From: Alistipes sp. Zagget8 | GTDB taxonomy: Bacteria > Bacteroidota > Bacteroidia > Bacteroidales > Rikenellaceae | NCBI GenBank assembly: GCA_001941065.1 | Contig: MSHJ01000013.1 | Span: 124,001 to 188,000 of the forward strand | Direction: 5' to 3' | Length of the DNA stretch: 64,000 nucleotides | Shown: piece after piece, positions 61,576-64,000 of the stretch | Numbering within the stretch: the stretch's first letter is position 1 | Layout of the letters: every line of letters begins with the position of its first letter | Translations under genes and position numbers: made by a program | Notes under the pieces: generated by a model | Databases searched by the model: none | Told to the model about the DNA's origin: nothing | Seen by the model: the letters and a program-made list of their open reading frames with translations, nothing else

Positions 61576-63771
61576 TTATTTCTTGGATTCTACGCGGTTA
61601 ATCATGCGCTGCACCTCTTTGGCCAGTTCCGGCGAACAGTTGCCGCGGGCGAGCAGTTTGCGTCCGGCCTCGGCGATTTCATGGCGCCGCACCGAGAGGT
61701 TGAACCACGCCAGCGCCTCGGCCATCCGCACTCGCAGAATCTCAGGAACCTGCTCGTCGCCCAGCAGGGTGAGGTATTCCGTGACGTGCTGGTGATAGGG
61801 GCGGTTTTTGAGGAAACTGATGCGGGCCTGCCGCCAGCGGGGCTTACCCTGGGGGTCGAGAATCTCCCGCGTCGAGGACTCGCCGGGCGAGAGCTCGTTG
61901 CGCTCGATGAGTTTGTCGAGGAGCTCCTGTTTCTCCTCCTGGGCATGGTAGAAATTCTTGTCGGCGAAATAGGTCTCGATTGCCTTTTCGACTTGCTGTT
62001 TGTCGAAGCAGCGGATCGCCTCGCTGATGTTGAAAACGATGCGGGCGGCATTGCGATCCCTGACATATACGTCGATGAGCACGGGGATGAACGCCTCGTC
62101 GCCGATGCGGCCCATGCGTGTGACGGCGATGCGGCGCAGGAACTCGAAGCGGTCGTAGGCGGCCAGCATCAGCGCCTGTTTGTATTCGGGGCCGTTGAGC
62201 GATTCGAGCAGCCGGAAGGCGTTGTAACGCACGACGCTGTAAGGCGACTCGGCGCACTTGTCGAGCAGGATGGCGGGCAGTTGCGGGTAGTCGTTTTCCC
62301 AAAGCCGGATCATCGCCAGGTTCTGGATGTCGGGTATGGCATTGTCGAGTTGTCCGAGCCAGAAGCCGTTGTCGCGCTTCAGCGCCATCGAATTGATGTC
62401 GAGTTCGGGATGGGCGGCCTTGAAGCGGTAGGTCGGGTCGCCGATCACGTGCGACTCGAGGATGTGGATGTTCTTGGCCCAGGCGCCGATGCGCAGCCCT
62501 TCGCCCAGCAGTCCCAGCAGGTCGAAAGCCGACTTGTCCTGAAGCACGTTGACGCTGTTGGCGAACGTCGTGACGCAGCGTCCCGGGGCCATGATGTAGT
62601 GTCCTGCGATGAAATCGTCCTCGCGGTAGTCGCCGTTGTAGCAGGCGTCGAAGACCACGAAGCGGGCATTCGGGGCGATGGCTTCGACCTCTTCGAGGAT
62701 GATGCCCGTGCGCAGGTCGGCGATTGAGTCGAGACGGAGCATTTCGGGCTCCTCGGCCCGGTTGTACCATGTGGAATCGAGCCCTTTCTCCGCAGCGCGT
62801 TTGGCGGCCGATTCCCGGCCGCTGCCGGGACGGCGGGCCAGTTCGCGCAGGCTGCGCTGCATCTCGGCGACGGCATCTTCGGCCGATTCCACATAGGGCG
62901 TGCCCGAAAGGTACTGCCGGTGGGGCATTCCGTGTTCGTGGAAGACCATCATGTCCACGTCGTCGCGGCGGACCTCGCGGATGAGCGACTCCTTGACGAA
63001 GGGCTGCATCGAGTAACGCAGGAATTTGGCGTTGTGGGTGCGGCTGAATACGTCGCCGAACTGCTCGTCGAGCAGCTGCTGTTCATCGCGCCAGGCGATG
63101 AGCGAATTGGAGTAGGAGCCGTGGCCCGTGTAGGAGACGAACTGGTCGAAAGGCGTCGCGTCGCGGTGTTCGGCCACGGCTTTCTCCAGGTAACGGGCAA
63201 TCTGCTTGTAGGGATCGCCGTAGGCTTTCTGCGCCTTGATGCGGCCCGAATAGATGTCGCAGGAGATGTACTGCGGCGAATCGGGCGACATTTCGTAATA
63301 ATGAAACAGTCCCTGCGAGGGAGTGCCCTGCGGGACGAACTGCAAATCGAAATCGTCGTAAAAGCGGTCCGAAGGAACCGAGGTTTCGTGGAGCGGGTGG
63401 TCGCGTTCGTCCATTTTGAAGGCCGAGGTGAGGTGCTGCGCCTTGGTTATCATGGCGATGGGCACGTCGCCGATGAATACGCATCCCTCCAAAGCGTTTT
63501 CCGCATAAAGTTTGCGCAGGATGTCACGCACCTGTTCGGGCGTCGTCCAGTCGTGCGAAACGATGTAAACGGGCAGTCCTTCGGCTTCGAGCGTCTGTTT
63601 GTAGGCTGTCATTTGGGGCCGGCATTCCCGGGCGGTCCGGGAGTCGGTGATCACGGCGAAGGAACTCGGTCCCTGTATGGAGGGGTTTTCGAACGTCTGC
63701 GATCGTCCCGGCGCGGCCGAAAGCAGCAGAACTCCGGCCAGCAGGACAAAAAACGGTTTTCTGTAATTCAT
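61576..63771 (-). CDS. Secreted caspase-fold (C25-like) peptidase paralogue, first in operon
   Basis: A 731-residue exported protein (signal peptide to about residue 24, PGRSQ). It has CVFIGDVPIAMI, VPSDRFYDD, YTGHGSYSN, His280-Gly281 in VFHEHGMPHRQYL, Cys377 in FVVFDACYNGDY, and GRCVTTFANSVNVLQDKSAFDLLGLLGEGLRIG. The C-terminus carries a repeat-rich region with LRVRMAEALAWFN. It heads a three-gene set with constant 6-base gaps. The upstream gene, at the window edge, ends in an outer-membrane beta-barrel, so these proteins may work at or outside the outer membrane. No T9SS C-terminal sorting domain is evident in any of the three. Confidence 0.72.
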   Translation of the reverse strand: MNYRKPFFVLLAGVLLLSAAPGRSQTFENPSIQGPSSFAVITDSRTARECRPQMTAYKQTLEAEGLPVYIVSHDWTTPEQVRDILRKLYAENALEGCVFIGDVPIAMITKAQHLTSAFKMDERDHPLHETSVPSDRFYDDFDLQFVPQGTPSQGLFHYYEMSPDSPQYISCDIYSGRIKAQKAYGDPYKQIARYLEKAVAEHRDATPFDQFVSYTGHGSYSNSLIAWRDEQQLLDEQFGDVFSRTHNAKFLRYSMQPFVKESLIREVRRDDVDMMVFHEHGMPHRQYLSGTPYVESAEDAVAEMQRSLRELARRPGSGRESAAKRAAEKGLDSTWYNRAEEPEMLRLDSIADLRTGIILEEVEAIAPNARFVVFDACYNGDYREDDFIAGHYIMAPGRCVTTFANSVNVLQDKSAFDLLGLLGEGLRIGAWAKNIHILESHVIGDPTYRFKAAHPELDINSMALKRDNGFWLGQLDNAIPDIQNLAMIRLWENDYPQLPAILLDKCAESPYSVVRYNAFRLLESLNGPEYKQALMLAAYDRFEFLRRIAVTRMGRIGDEAFIPVLIDVYVRDRNAARIVFNISEAIRCFDKQQVEKAIETYFADKNFYHAQEEKQELLDKLIERNELSPGESSTREILDPQGKPRWRQARISFLKNRPYHQHVTEYLTLLGDEQVPEILRVRMAEALAWFNLSVRRHEIAEAGRKLLARGNCSPELAKEVQRMINRVESKK

Positions 63772-63786
63772 ATGGAGCAGTTATTT

Positions 63787-63830
63787 GAAACCCTCCGGGG
63801 AGGATATGTGTCGTCCTCTCCGGAGGGTTC
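63787..63830 (-). terminator. Hairpin upstream of the peptidase operon
   Basis: Arms at 63787-63804 and 63814-63830 (about 16 bp with one G.U or mismatch) stand between the barrel gene stop and the peptidase operon. It probably ends, fully or partly, the barrel gene transcript. Confidence 0.65.
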
Positions 63831-63835
63831 CGGTT

Positions 63836-64000
63836 TTAAAACATCAGTCCGATTTTGAAATTGGCGTAAAAGCGGCGGTCGAACAGGTCGCGGTGGTCGT
63901 CGGCACGCACATAGTCGCCCGAGGCTGCGGCAAAGACCGAACCGCGGCCTTTGAACAGCCGGGCGAACGAATAGGTGATTTCACCGCCGAACGCAGCGTA
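63836..64000 (-). CDS. C-terminus of an outer-membrane beta-barrel protein (partial)
   Basis: Fifty-four residues are visible, ending at TAA 63836-63838. They alternate hydrophobic and polar residues as barrel strands do (GEITYSFARLFKGRG, SVFAAASGDYVR, FYANFKIGLMF) and finish in Phe, the usual BAM-recognised C-terminus. The rest lies beyond the window, so the family cannot be named; a porin or a TonB-dependent or PorP-like protein are all possible. Confidence 0.65.
   Translation of the reverse strand, partial: YAAFGGEITYSFARLFKGRGSVFAAASGDYVRADDHRDLFDRRFYANFKIGLMF

Overview
The window is a GC-rich Bacteroidota chromosome segment, most likely Alistipes or a close Rikenellaceae relative. This is inferred from the SusC/SusD pair with an ECF sigma factor and FecR anti-sigma factor, many short Bacteroidota-only families (DUF4294, DUF1573, DUF4251, DUF2795-like), the long Bacteroidota form of NusB, and promoters with the Bacteroidota -7 word TAnnTTTG. 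The species is an inference; there is no rRNA in the window.

Layout. 1-1.8 kb: the 3' end of an overlapping three-gene operon for surface or lipid-linked glycan work (GT2 glycosyltransferase, polysaccharide deacetylase, GtrA). 1.86-3.25 kb: an MFS transporter on the minus strand. 3.4-19.8 kb: a polysaccharide utilization locus in the order ECF sigma, FecR, SusC with STN domain, SusD, a SusE/F-like two-repeat lipoprotein, GH123-type and GH20 N-acetylhexosaminidases, a serine-type sulfatase and a GH78-like rhamnosidase. Together these suggest capture and breakdown of a sulfated, HexNAc-containing glycan, induced across the envelope through SusC-FecR-sigma. 19.9-34.9 kb: mostly core genes (TPR protein, era, nitroreductase, S41-like protease, ffh, thioesterase, VanW, nhaD, tRNA-Gln, yajC, nusB, an FAD enzyme, a cobalamin adenosyltransferase).

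35.3-45.5 kb: a genomic island of about 10.15 kb, bounded by perfect 23-bp direct repeats, inserted exactly at the 3' end of a small conserved gene. It carries a tyrosine recombinase that has lost its C-terminal catalytic half, a type I restriction-modification operon (hsdM-hsdS-hsdR) preceded by an HTH regulator broken by an in-frame stop, and a divergent, very AT-rich gene for a 519-residue protein with a HEPN R-x4-H motif and three CxxC pairs. The last is the best candidate for a little-described defence effector.

45.5-57 kb: more chromosome (SAM methyltransferase, CvfB-like S1 protein, CocE-type hydrolase, nitrilase-superfamily amidase, uvrA, two tandem DUF4251 proteins, a lipoprotein, ispF, a pepD-type dipeptidase). 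A 115-nt strongly foldable segment between the lipoprotein and ispF looks like an unannotated structured RNA. 57.1-63.8 kb: three tandem paralogous secreted proteins of 731-745 residues with a caspase/gingipain-like His-Gly and Cys arrangement and C-terminal repeats, followed at the window edge by the end of an outer-membrane beta-barrel gene.
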